Assembly: GCA_944320785.1 (NCBI GenBank)
Contig: CALUIR010000004.1
Span: 1-64,000, forward strand
Direction of reading: 5' to 3'
Length of the DNA: 64,000 nt
Origin: an uncultured Bacteroidaceae bacterium
GTDB lineage: Bacteria; Bacteroidota; Bacteroidia; Bacteroidales; Bacteroidaceae
The notes under the pieces are model-generated. The model was given only the letters and a program-made list of their open reading frames with translations, made no database searches and was not told the origin of the DNA. The translations under genes and the position numbers were made by a program. Below, one piece after another: positions 63,168-64,000 of the stretch (position 1 is the first letter of the stretch; each line of letters starts with the position of its first letter).

Positions 63168-64000
63168 CAGACTAATTCCAAATTATACCCTAAAAATTGC
63201 AAAATCAACAACACACCTCCTACCACAATCCGATACCAACCGAAAAGAGCAAAGCCATGACGGGTAACAAAACGGATGAAAAACTTGATGGCCAGCAAAG
63301 CCACCACAAAGGCCACCACATTGCCCACCACCAAAGCACCCATATTGGCAGTGATGATTTCCGTGCCGCCATCCATAAACAGCTTCGCCATTTTATATAC
63401 CGTAGCTGCAAACATGGTAGGCACAGCCAGAAAGAACGAAAATTCAGCCGCAGCTTTGCGGGTCAACTTCTGCGCCATGCCCCCCACAATCGTAGCCATG
63501 GAACGCGATACACCCGGAATCATCGAAATGCATTGGAACAAGCCTATCATGAACGCACGTTTCTCTGTCAATGCCGTATCCTCACTCCCTTTGGCGAAAA
63601 TCTTGTCACAGAACAACATGAAAACGCCGCCGACAATCAACATGACGGCTACAACCATGACGCTTTCCAGCATGGCATCAATGACATCACTGAACAAAAG
63701 CCCCAAAACCGCCGCAGGAATGAAGGCCACAAATAATTTCCAATAAAAATCGTAACGGTGCAGGAAACGTTTCCATGACGATGCGCCTTCAGGTGCCGGG
63801 GAATGGTTCAACCGGAAGAAGCGTTTCCAATACAAGCAAACCACCGACAGGATGGCGCCAAATTGGATGATAAACGTAAACGCCTTGACAAAATCCGTGC
63901 TTTCCACGCCCAAAACATGCTGAGCAATAATCATATGGCCTGTGGACGAAACCGGCAAGAACTCTGTCAGCCCCTCTACAATAGCAATGACTATCGTCTG
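63167..64000 (-). CDS. uppP: Undecaprenyl-diphosphatase (partial, 5' end outside the window)
   Basis: UppP dephosphorylates undecaprenyl pyrophosphate for reuse in cell-wall synthesis. The reading frame is open to the window edge, where IVEGLTEFLPVSSTGHMII supplies the active-site Glu and His; the gene begins a few codons beyond 64000. The second motif, GVSRSMATIVGG, and about eight membrane helices are present. A TTG at 63958 that could seem a start is an internal Leu codon. The C-terminus overlaps truB by 4 nt. Confidence 0.95.
   Translation of the reverse strand, partial: QTIVIAIVEGLTEFLPVSSTGHMIIAQHVLGVESTDFVKAFTFIIQFGAILSVVCLYWKRFFRLNHSPAPEGASSWKRFLHRYDFYWKLFVAFIPAAVLGLLFSDVIDAMLESVMVVAVMLIVGGVFMLFCDKIFAKGSEDTALTEKRAFMIGLFQCISMIPGVSRSMATIVGGMAQKLTRKAAAEFSFFLAVPTMFAATVYKMAKLFMDGGTEIITANMGALVVGNVVAFVVALLAIKFFIRFVTRHGFALFGWYRIVVGGVLLILQFLGYNLELV

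Overview
The window is a chromosomal segment of a gut-type Bacteroidales bacterium (Bacteroidaceae or Prevotellaceae range). Supporting signs are the complete dcw cluster in the Bacteroidales arrangement (no murF or ddl inside it), repeated -7 boxes of the form TAnnTTTG, an OlsB-like/PlsC-like pair matching glycine-lipid synthesis (GlsB/GlsA), a diaminopimelate-type MurE, and secreted proteins with C-terminal sorting-type domains. Base composition is uneven: the dcw cluster (about 27-41 kb) is visibly AT-rich, while 56-61.5 kb is very GC-rich.

Layout. 1-0.5 kb: repeat-rich DNA and the first codons of a lost tyrosine recombinase. 0.5-5 kb: divergent GH3 and GH105 polysaccharide-degrading enzymes sharing a control region with three direct repeats. 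5.3-9.3 kb: tandem small winged-helix proteins, a DHODH-like flavoprotein, YggS, a GT2 glycosyltransferase and RadC. 9.3-17.5 kb: three large exported proteins (PKD, internally duplicated, and jelly-roll types) and a BspA-like LRR protein with a long structured leader. 17.8-19 kb: MIP18-family protein and LpxH. 19.3-23.6 kb: minus-strand operon dut, TPR lipoprotein, DUF4292 lipoprotein, EnvC-like. 24-27.1 kb: dgt and the glycine-lipid pair. 27.4-43 kb: mraZ-rsmH-ftsL-ftsI-murE-mraY-murD-ftsW-murG-murC-ftsQ-ftsA-ftsZ-yqeY, preceded by MraZ-box-like repeats and ended by a clear terminator. 43-46.3 kb: M20 deacylase and acyl-CoA synthetase. 46.4-50.8 kb: pstS-pstC-pstA-pstB-phoU. 50.9-52.4 kb: frameshifted MBL-like gene divergent from an HxlR regulator. 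52.7-58.9 kb: EamA transporter, aroK, CPA2 antiporter, tcdA, LolD-type ATPase, VanZ-like protein, RNase H1. 59.1-64 kb: GldA-type ATPase, tRNA-Pro(CGG), rubrerythrin, and the minus-strand operon uppP-truB-queA-folK (uppP runs off the end).

Most genes are housekeeping, with a strong emphasis on envelope biogenesis: peptidoglycan precursors and division, undecaprenyl recycling, lipid A, glycine lipids, and EnvC-type activation. The unexplained material is mainly intergenic. There is a 174-nt imperfect palindrome in the leader of the LRR gene. There are arrays of short palindromic or dyad-containing units with 19-24 nt periods and a different unit at most loci, two of them inside a longer shared repeat upstream of dgt and the acyl-CoA synthetase. 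There are also probable operators upstream of mraZ, GH105 and hxlR. No complete mobile element, CRISPR array or defence system was found.
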